Below, piece by piece: positions 31,001 to 46,300 of a stretch of 64,000 nt of DNA. The stretch comes from Siphonodentalium dalli (Eukaryota > Mollusca > Scaphopoda > Gadilida > Siphonodentaliidae): assembly GCA_032622095.1 (NCBI GenBank), contig CP136069.1:109706278-109770277 (forward strand). Direction: 5' to 3'. The notes beneath the pieces were generated by a model, which was given only the letters and a program-made list of their open reading frames with translations, did no database searches and was not told where the DNA came from. Each line of letters begins with the position of its first letter. Within the stretch, counting starts at the first letter, position 1. Made by a program: the position numbers and the translations under genes.

Positions 31001-34000
31001 GTACATAATATCTAAATAATTTAAACTGGTGAATGAATGGGGGAACGGATTTTTGTGAGCGGGAAATGTATTTAACTAGCTGTTGTAGATCTGGGTTTTT
31101 CCAGATCAAATTTGGCTGTGAGATAGCCCTGTCGTACACTTGGGGATTTATTTTAAAAAGCAAACCCATGACCTATGATTTTTCTTGCATTTTCGTGATC
31201 AACTGGTGTCAATCTAGTTGGGTAAACATCACTGGTATGGCCTGCAGGCTTCAATTCAGCGAATTTGGCCGAAACGTTAACACTGTCGCCTATGGGAAAC
31301 CATTTAGTTCCGTGATTCCTATAAGAAAAATTTGAATTTTACGAAATTTCACGTCTCGCCATGATAAGTTGTTATTTCCATATTTTCTTATTTTCAAATG
31401 ATAATGACCACATTTTGGACAGATTTAAAGAAGAAACGCATGGATTCGCCTGTAGATAGTAAAGAAAGTGATAAATCTGGTAATTTTGCATGGATGTCAG
31501 GTACCATTAGGGGGTCAGGGGGTCTAAAGCCCCCCTCCCCACAATTTTGAGGAGTGTTAGCCCCCCCCACCCATTGGGAAAATGTGTCATTTGACCCAAT
31601 TAAGCTTTTCCGGCACCCAGTAGCCTTATCTTGGACCGTAGCTCCCCCCCCCCAAGTCGGGGGGGGGGGGGTGATGGCGTCACCACTAGAGTTACTGTCG
31701 TGCAAAACTGTCATGGCAGCTTTGTTAAACAGACAGTATGCCCTGCCATCTGGTAAAATTTCATTCCTGAGGCTTTGTCTGATGTTGTATCATAATGTTT
31801 CGATATTTAAATTGACTTATGGTTGCTTTACATTGCTATTAAAATATTTTTTATTTTTATTTTCTGTTAATTTTGGTAAATATTTATTATAAATTGCCAA
31901 ATTCTGCATGAAAAGGGTTTAAAATTGGACAATATATCCCTCTCAAAATGTATATTAACATTTCCTCTTCAATTTAGTAATATTATGGTATATAAGGACA
32001 TACTTCAGTTATACAAGATGCATTAGCTAGTAAAATTGAAAAAAAAGCTAAATTTTTTGGCTTTATTTTGAGGATTGACACTAATTTTCAGGATGCCTCA
32101 TATTGGAAAAATAAACCACTACTGCTCGATATAATCCATTTTTGATTTCAGTAAGGTCTATATTTTGATAAAATACTATAAGAAACGCTGTTATTCACAC
32201 ATATACATATATAGTATAGGAATCAGGGAGCTAAATGTGTTCTGGAGTCGGGGAGCGAGTACACCGTGGAATGCTAAAGGTGAAGGTAACCGAAGAATGA
32301 CCTTCACCTGATACATGCGACACGTTATTAAAGGATGACATCGCGTTTATTTGATTTGTACATAATATCTAAATAATTTAAACTGGTGAATGAATGGGGG
32401 AACGGATTTTTGTGAGCGGGAAATGTATTTAACTAGCTGTTGTAGATCTGGGTTTTTCCAGATCAAATTTGGCTGTGAGATAGCCCTGTCGTACACTTGG
32501 GGATTTATTTTAAAAAGCAAACACATGACCTATGATTTTTCTTGCATTTTCGTGATCAACTGGTGTCAATGTAGCTGGGTAAACATCACTGGTATGGCCT
32601 GCAGGCTTCAATTCAGCGAATTTGGCCGAAACGTTAACACTGTCGCCTATGGGAAACCATTTAGTTCCGTGATTCCTATAAGAAAAATTTGAATTTTACG
32701 AAATTTCACGTCTCGCCATGATAAGTTGTTATTTCCATATTTTCTTATTTTCAAATGATAATGACCACATTTTGGACAGATTTAAAGAAGAAACGCATGG
32801 ATTCGCCTGTAGATAGTAAAGAAAGTGATAAATCTGGTAATTTTGCATGGATGTCAGGTACCATTAGGGGGTCAGGGGGTCTAAAGCCCCCCTCCCCACA
32901 ATTTTGAGGAGTGTTAGCCCCCCCCCCCCACCCATTGGGAAAATGTGTCATTTGACCCAATTAAGCTTTTCCGGCACCCAGTAGCCTTATCTTGGACCGT
33001 AGCTCCACCCCAAGTCGGGGGGGGGGGGTGATGGCGTCACCACTAGAGTTACTGTCGTGCAAAACTGTCATGGCAGCTTTGTTAAACAGACCGTATGCCC
33101 TGCCATCTGGTAAAATTTCATTCCTGAGGCTTTGTCTGATGTTGTATCATAATGTTTCGATATTTAAATTGACTTATGGTTGCTTTACATTGCTATTAAA
33201 ATATTTATTTTTTTTATTTTCTGTTAATTTTGGTAAATATTTATTATAAATTGCCAAATTCTGCATGAAAAGGGTTTAAAATTGGACAATATATCCCTCT
33301 CAAAATGTATATTAACATTTCCTCTTCAATTTAGTAATATTATGGTATATAAGGACATACTTCAGTTATACAAGATGCATTAGCTAGTAAAATTGAAAAA
33401 AAAGCTAAATTTTTTGGCTTTATTTTGAGGATTGACACTAATTTTCAGGATGCCTCATATTGGAAAAATAAACCACTACTGCTCGATATAATCCATTTTT
33501 GATTTCAGTAAGGTCTATATTTTGATAAAATACTATAAGAAACGCTGTTATTCACACATATACATATATATAATAGGAATCAGGGAGCTAAATGTGTTCT
33601 GGAGTCGGGGAGCGAGTACACCGTGGAATGCTAAAGGTGAAGGTAACCGAAGAATGACCTTCACCTGATACATGCGACACGTTATTAAAGGATGACATCG
33701 CGTTTATTTGATTTGTACATAATATCTAAATAATTTAAACTGGTGAATGAATGGGGGAACGGATTTTTGTGAGCGGGAAATGTATTTAACTAGCTGCTGT
33801 AGATCTGGGTTTTTCCAGATCAAATTTGGCTGTGAGATAGCCCTGTCGTACACTTGGGGATTTATTTTAAAAAGTAAACACATGACCTATGATTTTTCTT
33901 GCATTTTCGTGATCAACTGGTGTCAATCTAGTTGGGTAAACATCACTGGTATGGCCTGCAGGCTTCAATTCAGCGAATTTGGCCGAAACGTTAACACTGT

Positions 34001-37000
34001 CGCCTATGGGAAACCATTTAGTTCCGTGATTCCTATAAGAAAAATTTGAATTTTACGAAATTTCACGTCTCGCCATGATAAGTTGTTATTTCCATATTTT
34101 CTTATTTTCAAATGATAATGACCACATTTTGGACAGATTTAAAGAAGAAACGCATGGATTCGCCTGTAGATAGTAAAGAAAGTGATAAATCTGGTAATTT
34201 TGCATGGATGTCAGGTACCATTAGGGGGTCAGGGGGTCTAAAGCCCCCCTCCCCACAATTTTGAGGAGTGTTAGCCCCCCCCACCCATTGGGAAAATGTG
34301 TCATTTGACCCAATTAAGCTTTTCCGGCACCCAGTAGCCTTATCTTGGACCGTAGCTCCCCCCCCCAAGTCGGGGGGGGGGGGGGGGGTGATGGCGTCAC
34401 CACTAGAGTTACTGTCGTGCAAAACTGTCATGGCAGCTTTGTTAAACAGACAGTATGCCCTGCCATCTGGTAAAATTTCATTCCTGAGGCTTTGTCTGAT
34501 GTTGTATCATAATGTTTCGATATTTAAATTGACTTATGGTTGCTTTACATTGCTATTAAAATATTTTTTATTTTTATTTTCTGTTAATTTTGGTAAATAT
34601 TTATTATAAATTGCCAAATTCTGCATGAAAAGGGTTTAAAATTGGACAATATATCCCTCTCAAAATGTATATTAACATTTCCTCTTCAATTTAGTAATAT
34701 TATGGTATATAAGGACATACTTCAGTTATACAAGATGCATTAGCTAGTAAAATTGAAAAAAAAGCTAAATTTTTTGGCTTTATTTTGAGGATTGACACTA
34801 ATTTTCAGGATGCCTCATATTGGAAAAATAAACCACTACTGCTCGATATAATCCATTTTTGATTTCAGTAAGGTCTATATTTTGATAAAATACTATAAGA
34901 AACGCTGTTATTCACACATATACATATATAGTATAGGAATCAGGGAGCTAAATGTGTTCTGGAGTCGGGGAGCGAGTACACCGTGGAATGCTAAAGGTGA
35001 AGGTAACCGAAGAATGACCTTCACCTGATACATGCGACACGTTATTAAAGGATGACATCGCGTTTATTTGATTTGTACATAATATCTAAATAATTTAAAC
35101 TGGTGAATGAATGGGGGAACGGATTTTTGTGAGCGGGAAATGTATTTAACTAGCTGTTGTAGATCTGGGTTTTTCCAGATCAAATTTGGCTGTGAGATAG
35201 CCCTGTCGTACACTTGGGGATTTATTTTAAAAAGCAAACACATGACCTATGATTTTTCTTGCATTTTCGTGATCAACTGGTGTCAATGTAGCTGGGTAAA
35301 CATCACTGGTATGGCCTGCAGGCTTCAATTCAGCGAATTTGGCCGAAACGTTAACACTGTCGCCTATGGGAAACCATTTAGTTCCGTGATTCCTATAAGA
35401 AAAATTTGAATTTTACGAAATTTCACGTCTCGCCATGATAAGTTGTTATTTCCATATTTTCTTATTTTCAAATGATAATGACCACATTTTGGACAGATTT
35501 AAAGAAGAAACGCATGGATTCGCCTGTAGATAGTAAAGAAAGTGATAAATCTGGTAATTTTGCATGGATGTCAGGTACCATTAGGGGGTCAGGGGGTCTA
35601 AAGCCCCCCTCCCCACAATTTTGAGGAGTGTTAGCCCCCCCCCCACCCATTGGGAAAATGTGTCATTTGACCCAATTAAGCTTTTCCGGCACCCAGTAGC
35701 CTTATCTTGGACCGTAGCTCCACCCCAAGTCGGGGGGGGGGGGGTGATGGCGTCACCACTAGAGTTACTGTCGTGCAAAACTGTCATGGCAGCTTTGTTA
35801 AACAGACCGTATGCCCTGCCATCTGGTAAAATTTCATTCCTGAGGCTTTGTCTGATGTTGTATCATAATGTTTCGATATTTAAATTGACTTATGGTTGCT
35901 TTACATTGCTATTAAAATATTTTTTTTTTTTATTTTCTGTTAATTTTGGTAAATATTTATTATAAATTGCCAAATTCTGCATGAAAAGGGTTTAAAATTG
36001 GACAATATATCCCTCTCAAAATGTATATTAACATTTCCTCTTCAATTTAGTAATATTATGGTATATAAGGACATACTTCAGTTATACAAGATGCATTAGC
36101 TAGTAAAATTGAAAAAAAAGCTAAATTTTTTGGCTTTATTTTGAGGATTGACACTAATTTTCAGGATGCCTCATATTGGAAAAATAAACCACTACTGCTC
36201 GATATAATCCATTTTTGATTTCAGTAAGGTCTATATTTTGATAAAATACTATAAGAAACGCTGTTATTCACACATATACATATATATAATAGGAATCAGG
36301 GAGCTAAATGTGTTCTGGAGTCGGGGAGCGAGTACACCGTGGAATGCTAAAGGTGAAGGTAACCGAAGAATGACCTTCACCTGATACATGCGACACGTTA
36401 TTAAAGGATGACATCGCGTTTATTTGATTTGTACATAATATCTAAATAATTTAAACTGGTGAATGAATGGGGGAACGGATTTTTGTGAGCGGGAAATGTA
36501 TTTAACTAGCTGCTGTAGATCTGGGTTTTTCCAGATCAAATTTGGCTGTGAGATAGCCCTGTCGTACACTTGGGGATTTATTTTAAAAAGTAAACACATG
36601 ACCTATGATTTTTCTTGCATTTTCGTGATCAACTGGTGTCAATCTAGTTGGGTAAACATCACTGGTATGGCCTGCAGGCTTCAATTCAGCGAATTTGGCC
36701 GAAACGTTAACACTGTCGCCTATGGGAAACATTTAGTTCCGTGATTCCTATAAGAAAAATTTGAATTTTACGAAATTTCACGTCTCGCCATGATAAGTTG
36801 TTATTTCCATATTTTCTTATTTTCAAATGATAATGACCACATTTTGGACAGATTTAAAGAAGAAACGCATGGATTCGCCTGTAGATAGTGAAGAAAGTGA
36901 TAAATCTGGTAATTTTGCATGGATGTCAGGTACCATTAGGGGGTCAGGGGGTCTAAAGCCCCCCTCCCCACAATTTTGAGGAATGTTAGCCCCCCCCCCA

Positions 37001-40000
37001 CCCATTGGGAAAATGTGTCATTTGACCCAATTAAGCTTTTCCGGCACCCAGTAGCCTTATCTTGGACCGTAGCTCCCCCCCCCAAGTCGGGGGGGGGGGG
37101 GGGGGTGATGGCGTCACCACTAGAGTTACTGTCGTGCAAAACTGTCATGGCAGCTTTGTTAAACAGACAGTATGCCCTGCCATCTGGTAAAATTTCATTC
37201 CTGAGGCTTTGTCTGATGTTGTATCATAATGTTTCGATATTTAAATTGACTTATGGTTGCTTTACATTGCTATTAAAATATTTTTTATTTTTATTTTCTG
37301 TTAATTTTGGTAAATATTTATTATAAATTGCCAAATTCTGCATGAAAAGGGTTTAAAATTGGACAATATATCCCTCTCAAAATGTATATTAACATTTCCT
37401 CTTCAATTTAGTAATATTATGGTATATAAGGACATACTTCAGTTATACAAGATGCATTAGCTAGTAAAATTGAAAAAAAAGCTAAATTTTTTGGCTTTAT
37501 TTTGAGGATTGACACTAATTTTCAGGATGCCTCATATTGGAAAAATAAACCACTACTGCTCGATATAATCCATTTTTGATTTCAGTAAGGTCTATATTTT
37601 GATAAAATACTATAAGAAACGCTGTTATTCACACATATACATATATAGTATAGGAATCAGGGAGCTAAATGTGTTCTGGAGTCGGGGAGCGAGTACACCG
37701 TGGAATGCTAAAGGTGAAGGTAACCGAAGAATGACCTTCACCTGATACATGCGACACGTTATTAAAGGATGACATCGCGTTTATTTGATTTGTACATAAT
37801 ATCTAAATAATTTAAACTGGTGAATGAATGGGGGAACGGATTTTTGTGAGCGGGAAATGTATTTAACTAGCTGTTGTAGATCTGGGTTTTTCCAGATCAA
37901 ATTTGGCTGTGAGATAGCCCTGTCGTACACTTGGGGATTTATTTTAAAAAGCAAACACATGACCTATGATTTTTCTTGCATTTTCGTGATCAACTGGTGT
38001 CAATGTAGCTGGGTAAACATCACTGGTATGGCCTGCAGGCTTCAATTCAGCGAATTTGGCCGAAACGTTAACACTGTCGCCTATGGGAAACCATTTAGTT
38101 CCGTGATTCCTATAAGAAAAATTTGAATTTTACGAAATTTCACGTCTCGCCATGATAAGTTGTTATTTCCATATTTTCTTATTTTCAAATGATAATGACC
38201 ACATTTTGGACAGATTTAAAGAAGAAACGCATGGATTCGCCTGTAGATAGTAAAGAAAGTGATAAATCTGGTAATTTTGCATGGATGTCAGGTACCATTA
38301 GGGGGTCAGGGGGTCTAAAGCCCCCCTCCCCACAATTTTGAGGAGTGTTAGCCCCCCCCCCCCCACCCATTGGGAAAATGTGTCATTTGACCCAATTAAG
38401 CTTTTCCGGCACCCAGTAGCCTTATCTTGGACCGTAGCTCCACCCCAAGTCGGGGGGGGGGGGGGGTGATGGCGTCACCACTAGAGTTACTGTCGTGCAA
38501 AACTGTCATGGCAGCTTTGTTAAACAGACCGTATGCCCTGCCATCTGGTAAAATTTCATTCCTGAGGCTTTGTCTGATGTTGTATCATAATGTTTCGATA
38601 TTTAAATTGACTTATGGTTGCTTTACATTGCTATTAAAATATTTTTTTTTTTTATTTTCTGTTAATTTTGGTAAATATTTATTATAAATTGCCAAATTCT
38701 GCATGAAAAGGGTTTAAAATTGGACAATATATCCCTCTCAAAATGTATATTAACATTTCCTCTTCAATTTAGTAATATTATGGTATATAAGGACATACTT
38801 CAGTTATACAAGATGCATTAGCTAGTAAAATTGAAAAAAAAGCTAAATTTTTTGGCTTTATTTTGAGGATTGACACTAATTTTCAGGATGCCTCATATTG
38901 GAAAAATAAACCACTACTGCTCGATATAATCCATTTTTGATTTCAGTAAGGTCTATATTTTGATAAAATACTATAAGAAACGCTGTTATTCACACATATA
39001 CATATATATAATAGGAATCAGGGAGCTAAATGTGTTCTGGAGTCGGGGAGCGAGTACACCGTGGAATGCTAAAGGTGAAGGTAACCGAAGAATGACCTTC
39101 ACCTGATACATGCGACACGTTATTAAAGGATGACATCGCGTTTATTTGATTTGTACATAATATCTAAATAATTTAAACTGGTGAATGAATGGGGGAACGG
39201 ATTTTTGTGAGCGGGAAATGTATTTAACTAGCTGCTGTAGATCTGGGTTTTTCCAGATCAAATTTGGCTGTGAGATAGCCCTGTCGTACACTTGGGGATT
39301 TATTTTAAAAAGTAAACACATGACCTATGATTTTTCTTGCATTTTCGTGATCAACTGGTGTCAATCTAGTTGGGTAAACATCACTGGTATGGCCTGCAGG
39401 CTTCAATTCAGCGAATTTGGCCGAAACGTTAACACTGTCGCCTATGGGAAACCATTTAGTTCCGTGATTCCTATAAGAAAAATTTGAATTTTACGAAATT
39501 TCACGTCTCGCCATGATAAGTTGTTATTTCCATATTTTCTTATTTTCAAATGATAATGACCACATTTTGGACAGATTTAAAGAAGAAACGCATGGATTCG
39601 CCTGTAGATAGTAAAGAAAGTGATAAATCTGGTAATTTTGCATGGATGTCAGGTACCATTAGGGGGTCAGGGGGTCTAAAGCCCCCCTCCCCACAATTTT
39701 GAGGAGTGTTAGCCCCCCCCCCACCCATTGGGAAAATGTGTCATTTGACCCAATTAAGCTTTTCCGGCACCCAGTAGCCTTATCTTGGACCGTAGCTCCA
39801 CCCCAAGTCGGGGGGGGGGGGGTGATGGCGTCACCACTAGAGTTACTGTCGTGCAAAACTGTCATGGCAGCTTTGTTAAACAGACAGTATGCCCTGCCAT
39901 CTGGTAAAATTTCATTCCTGAGGCTTTGTCTGATGTTGTATCATAATGTTTCGATATTTAAATTGACTTATGGTTGCTTTACATTGCTATTAAAATATTT

Positions 40001-40384
40001 TTTATTTTTATTTTCTGTTAATTTTGGTAAATATTTATTATAAATTGCCAAATTCTGCATGAAAAGGGTTTAAAATTGGACAATATATCCCTCTCAAAAT
40101 GTATATTAACATTTCCTCTTCAATTTAGTAATATTATGGTATATAAGGACATACTTCAGTTATACAAGATGCATTAGCTAGTAAAATTGAAAAAAAAAGC
40201 TAAATTTTTTGGCTTTATTTTGAGGATTGACACTAATTTTCAGGATGCCTCATATTGGAAAAATAAACCACTACTGCTCGATATAATCCATTTTTGATTT
40301 CAGTAAGGTCTATATTTTGATAAAATACTATAAGAAACGCTGTTATTCACACATATACATATATATAGGAATCAGGGAGCTAAA
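19049..40384 (+). repeat. Array block of full monomers with three-variant higher-order pattern
   Basis: Three variants can be told apart by linked bases. A: AGTAAACACATG, preceded by TATATAATAGGAATC. B: AGCAAACCCATG, mostly preceded by TATATATAGGAATC. C: AGCAAACACATG with CAATGTAGC, mostly preceded by TATAGTATAGG. The order from 19049 on is A-B-C, A-B-B-C, A-B-C, A-C, A-C, A, then B at 40385. So a trimeric higher-order unit of about 4.07 kb with losses and a duplication is present. Confidence 0.8.
19674..20645. mobile_element. Non-autonomous hAT-type DNA transposon in satellite unit 2
   Basis: A 972-bp insertion flanked by an 8-bp target duplication GTCAGGTA (19666-19673 and 20646-20653). 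The ends are CAGTGTTCGCGCTG and CAGCGCGAACACTG, a 14-bp perfect TIR of the CAGTG...CACTG kind typical of hAT elements. Subterminal TTAGCCAAA-like motifs are repeated near both ends, as expected for transposase binding sites. There is no long ORF; an interior G-run lies at about 19926-19940. Only this monomer carries it, so the insertion followed local amplification. Confidence 0.88.
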
Positions 40385-43300
40385 TGTGTTCTGGAGTCGG
40401 GGAGCGAGTACACCGTGGAATGATAAAGGTGAAGGTAACCGAAGAATGACCTTCACCTGATACATGCGACACGTTATTAAAGGATGACATCGCGTTTATT
40501 TGATTTGTACATAATATCTAAATAATTTAAACTGGTGAATGAATGGGGGAACGGATTTTTGTGAGCGGGAAATGTATTTAACTAGCTGTTGTAGATCTGG
40601 GTTTTTCCAGATCAAATTTGGCTGTGAGATAGCCCTGTCGTACACTTGGGGATTTATTTTAAAAAGCAAACCCATGACCTATGATTTTTCTTGCATTTTC
40701 GTGATCAACTGGTGTCAATCTAGTTGGGTAAACATCACTGGTATGGCCTGCAGGCTTCAATTCAGCGAATTTGGCCGAAACGTTAACACTGTCGCCTATG
40801 GGAAACCATTTAGTTCCGTGATTCCTATAAGAAAAATTTGAATTTTACGAAATTTCACGTCTCGCCATGATAAGTTGTTATTTCCATATTTTCTTATTTT
40901 CAAATGATAATGACCACATTTTGGACAGATTTAAAGAAGAAACGCATGGATTCGCCTGTAGATAGTAAAGAAAGTGATAAATCTGGTAATTTTGCATGGA
41001 TGTCAGGTACCATTAGGGGGTCAGGGGGTCTAAAGCCCCCCTCCCCACAATTTTGAGGAGTGTTAGCCCCCCCCCCACCCATTGGGAAAATGTGTCATTT
41101 GACCCAATTAAGCTTTTCCGGCACCCAGTAGCCTTATCTTGGACCGTAGCTCCCCCCCCCCCCAAGTCGGGGGGGGGGGGGGGGTGATGGCGTCACCACT
41201 AGAGTTACTGTCGTGCAAAACTGTCATGGCAGCTTTGTTAAACAGACAGTATGCCCTGCCATCTGGTAAAATTTCATTCCTGAGGCTTTGTCTGATGTTG
41301 TATCATAATGTTTCGATATTTAAATTGACTTATGGTTGCTTTACATTGCTATTAAAATATTTTTTATTTTTATTTTCTGTTAATTTTGGTAAATATTTAT
41401 TATAAATTGCCAAATTCTGCATGAAAAGGGTTTAAAATTGGACAATATATCCCTCTCAAAATGTATATTAACATTTCCTCTTCAATTTAGTAATATTATG
41501 GTATATAAGGACATACTTCAGTTATACGAGATGCATTAGCTAGTAAAATTGAAAAAAAAAGCTAAATTTTTTGGCTTTATTTTGAGGATGGACACTAATT
41601 TTCAGGATGCCTCATATTGGAAAAATAAACCACTACTGCTCGATATAATCCATTTTTGATTTCAGTAAGGTCTATATTTTGATAAAATACTATAAGAAAC
41701 GCTGTTATTCACACATATACATATATATAAGAAAAATTTGAATTTTACGAAATTTCACGTCTCGCCATGATAAGTTGTTATTTCCATATTTTCTTATTTT
41801 CAAATGATAATGACCACATTTTGGACAGATTTAAAGAAGAAACGCATGGATTCGCCTGTAGATAGTGAAGAAAGTGATAAATCTGGTAATTTTGCATGGA
41901 TGTCAGGTACCATTAGGGGGTCAGGGGGTCTAAAGCCCCCCTCCCCACAATTTTGAGGAATGTTAGCCCCCCCCCCCACCCATTGGGAAAATGTGTCATT
42001 TGACCCAATTAAGCTTTTCCGGCACCCAGTAGCCTTATCTTGGACCGTAGCTCCACCCCAAGTCGGGGGGGGGGGGGGTGATGGCGTCACCACTAGAGTT
42101 ACTGTCGTGCAAAACTGTCATGGCAGCTTTGTTAAACAGACAGTATGCCCTGCCATCTGGTAAAATTTCATTCCTGAGGCTTTGTCTGATGTTGTATCAT
42201 AATGTTTCGATATTTAAATTGACTTATGGTTGCTTTACATTGCTATTAAAATATTTTTAATTTTTATTTTCTGTTAATTTTGGTAAATATTTATTATAAA
42301 TTGCCAAATTCTGCATGAAAAGGGTTTAAAATTGGACAATATATCCCTCTCAAAATGTATATTAACATTTCCTCTTCAATTTAGTAATATTATGGTATAT
42401 AAGGACATACTTCAGTTATACAAGATGCATTAGCTAGTAAAATTAAAAAAAAAAGCTAAATTTTTTGGCTTTATTTTGAGGATTGACACTAATTTTCAGG
42501 ATGCCTCATATTGGAAAAATAAACCACTACTGCTCGATATAATCCATTTTTGATTTCAGTAAGGTCTATATTTTGATAAAATACTATAAGAAACGCTGTT
42601 ATTCACACATATACATATATATAGGAATCAGGGAGCTAAATGTGTTCTGGAGTCGGGGAGCGAGTACACCGTGGAATGCTAAAGGTGAAGGTAACCGAAG
42701 AATGACCTTCACCTGATACATGCGACACGTTATTAAAGGATGACATCGCGTTTATTTGATTTGTACATAATATCTAAATAATTTAAACTGGTGAATGAAT
42801 GGGGGAACGGATTTTTGTGAGCGGGAAATGTATTTAACTAGCTGTTGTAGATCTGGGTTTTTCCAGATCAAATTTGGCTGTGAGATAGCCCTGTCGTACA
42901 CTTGGGGATTTATTTTAAAAAGCAAACCCATGACCTATGATTTTTCTTGCATTTTCGTGATCAACTGGTGTCAATCTAGTTGGGTAAACATCACTGGTAT
43001 GGCCTGCAGGCTTCAATTCAGCGAATTTGGCCGAAACGTTAACACTGTCGCCTATGGGAAACCATTTAGTTCCGTGATTCCTATAAGGAAAATTTGAATT
43101 TTACGAAATTTCACGTCTCGCCATGATAAGTTGTTATTTCCATATTTTCTTATTTTCAAATGATAATGACCACATTTTGGACAGATTTAAAGAAGAAACG
43201 CATGGATTCGCCTGTAGATAGTAAAGAAAGTGATAAATCTGGTAATTTTGCATGGATGTCAGGTACCATTAGGGGGTCAGGGGGTCTAAAGCCCCCCTCC

Positions 43301-46300
43301 CCACAATTTTGAGGAGTGTTAGCCCCCCCCACCCATTGGGAAAATGTGTCATTTGACCCAATTAAGCTTTTCCGGCACCCAGTAGCCTTATCTTGGACCG
43401 TAGCTCCCCCCCCAAGTCGGGGGGGGGGGGGGGGGGGGGTGATGGCGTCACCACTAGAGTTACTGTCGTGCAAAACTGTCATGGCAGCTTTGTTAAACAG
43501 ACAGTATGCCCTGCCATCTGGTAAAATTTCATTCCTGAGGCTTTGTCTGATGTTGTATCATAATGTTTCGATATTTAAATTGACTTATGGTTGCTTTACA
43601 TTGCTATTAAAATATTTTTTATTTTTATTTTCTGTTAATTTTGGTAAATATTTATTATAAATTGCCAAATTCTGCATGAAAAGGGTTTAAAATTGGACAA
43701 TATATCCCTCTCAAAATGTATATTAACATTTCCTCTTCAATTTAGTAATATTATGGTATATAAGGACATACTTCAGTTATACGAGATGCATTAGCTAGTA
43801 AAATTGAAAAAAAAAGCTAAATTTTTTGGCTTCATTTTGAGGATGGACACTAATTTTCAGGATGCCTCATATTGGAAAAATAAACCACTACTGCTCGATA
43901 TAATCCATTTTTGATTTCAGTAAGGTCTATATTTTGATAAAATACTATAAGAAACGCTGTTATTCACACATATACATATATATAAGAAAAATTTGAATTT
44001 TACGAAATTTCACGTCTCGCCATGATAAGTTGTTATTTCCATATTTTCTTATTTTCAAATGATAATGACCACATTTTGGACAGATTTAAAGAAGAAACGC
44101 ATGGATTCGCCTGTAGATAGTGAAGAAAGTGATAAATCTGGTAATTTTGCATGGATGTCAGGTACCATTAGGGGGTCAGGGGGTCTAAAGCCCCCCTCCC
44201 CACAATTTTGAGGAATGTTAGCCCCCCCCCCCACCCATTGGGAAAATGTGTCATTTGACCCAATTAAGCTTTTCCGGCACCCAGTAGCCTTATCTTGGAC
44301 CGTAGCTCCACCCCAAGTCGGGGGGGGGGGGGTGATGGCGTCACCACTAGAGTTACTGTCGTGCAAAACTGTCATGGCAGCTTTGTTAAACAGACAGTAT
44401 GCCCTGCCATCTGGTAAAATTTCATTCCTGAGGCTTTGTCTGATGTTGTATCATAATGTTTCGATATTTAAATTGACTTATGGTTGCTTTACATTGCTAT
44501 TAAAATATTTTTAATTTTTATTTTCTGTTAATTTTGGTAAATATTTATTATAAATTGCCAAATTCTGCATGAAAAGGGTTTAAAATTGGACAATATATCC
44601 CTCTCAAAATGTATATTAACATTTCCTCTTCAATTTAGTAATATTATGGTATATAAGGACATACTTCAGTTATACAAGATGCATTAGCTAGTAAAATTGA
44701 AAAAAAAAGCTAAATTTTTTGGCTTTATTTTGAGGATTGACACTAATTTTCAGGATGCCTCATATTGGAAAAATAAACCACTACTGCTCGATATAATCCA
44801 TTTTTGATTTCAGTAAGGTCTATATTTTGATAAAATACTATAAGAAACGCTGTTATTCACACATATACATATATATAGGAATCAGGGAGCTAAATGTGTT
44901 CTGGAGTCGGGGAGCGAGTACACCGTGGAATGCTAAAGGTGAAGGTAACCGAAGAATGACCTTCACCTGATACATGCGACACGTTATTAAAGGATGACAT
45001 CGCGTTTATTTGATTTGTACATAATATCTAAATAATTTAAACTGGTGAATGAATGGGGGAACGGATTTTTGTGAGCGGGAAATGTATTTAACTAGCTGTT
45101 GTAGATCTGGGTTTTTCCAGATCAAATTTGGCTGTGAGATAGCCCTGTCGTACACTTGGGGATTTATTTTAAAAAGCAAACCCATGACCTATGATTTTTC
45201 TTGCATTTTCGTGATCAACTGGTGTCAATCTAGTTGGGTAAACATCACTGGTATGGCCTGCAGGCTTCAATTCAGCGAATTTGGCCGAAACGTTAACACT
45301 GTCGCCTATGGGAAACCATTTAGTTCCGTGATTCCTATAAGGAAAATTTGAATTTTACGAAATTTCACGTCTCGCCATGATAAGTTGTTATTTCCATATT
45401 TTCTTATTTTCAAATGATAATGACCACATTTTGGACAGATTTAAAGAAGAAACGCATGGATTCGCCTGTAGATAGTAAAGAAAGTGATAAATCTGGTAAT
45501 TTTGCATGGATGTCAGGTACCATTAGGGGGTCAGGGGGTCTAAAGCCCCCCTCCCCACAATTTTGAGGAGTGTTAGCCCCCCCCACCCATTGGGAAAATG
45601 TGTCATTTGACCCAATTAAGCTTTTCCGGCACCCAGTAGCCTTATCTTGGACCGTAGCTCCCCCCCAAGTCGGGGGGGGGGGTGATGGCGTCACCACTAG
45701 AGTTACTGTCGTGCAAAACTGTCATGGCAGCTTTGTTAAACAGACAGTATGCCCTGCCATCTGGTAAAATTTCATTCCTGAGGCTTTGTCTGATGTTGTA
45801 TCATAATGTTTCGATATTTAAATTGACTTATGGTTGCTTTACATTGCTATTAAAATATTTTTTATTTTTATTTTCTGTTAATTTTGGTAAATATTTATTA
45901 TAAATTGCCAAATTCTGCATGAAAAGGGTTTAAAATTGGACAATATATCCCTCTCAAAATGTATATTAACATTTCCTCTTCAATTTAGTAATATTATGGT
46001 ATATAAGGACATACTTCAGTTATACGAGATGCATTAGCTAGTAAAATTGAAAAAAAAAGCTAAATTTTTTGGCTTCATTTTGAGGATGGACACTAATTTT
46101 CAGGATGCCTCATATTGGAAAAATAAACCACTACTGCTCGATATAATCCATTTTTGATTTCAGTAAGGTCTATATTTTGATAAAATACTATAAGAAACGC
46201 TGTTATTCACACATATACATATATATAAGAAAAATTTGAATTTTACGAAATTTCACGTCTCGCCATGATAAGTTGTTATTTCCATATTTTCTTATTTTCA

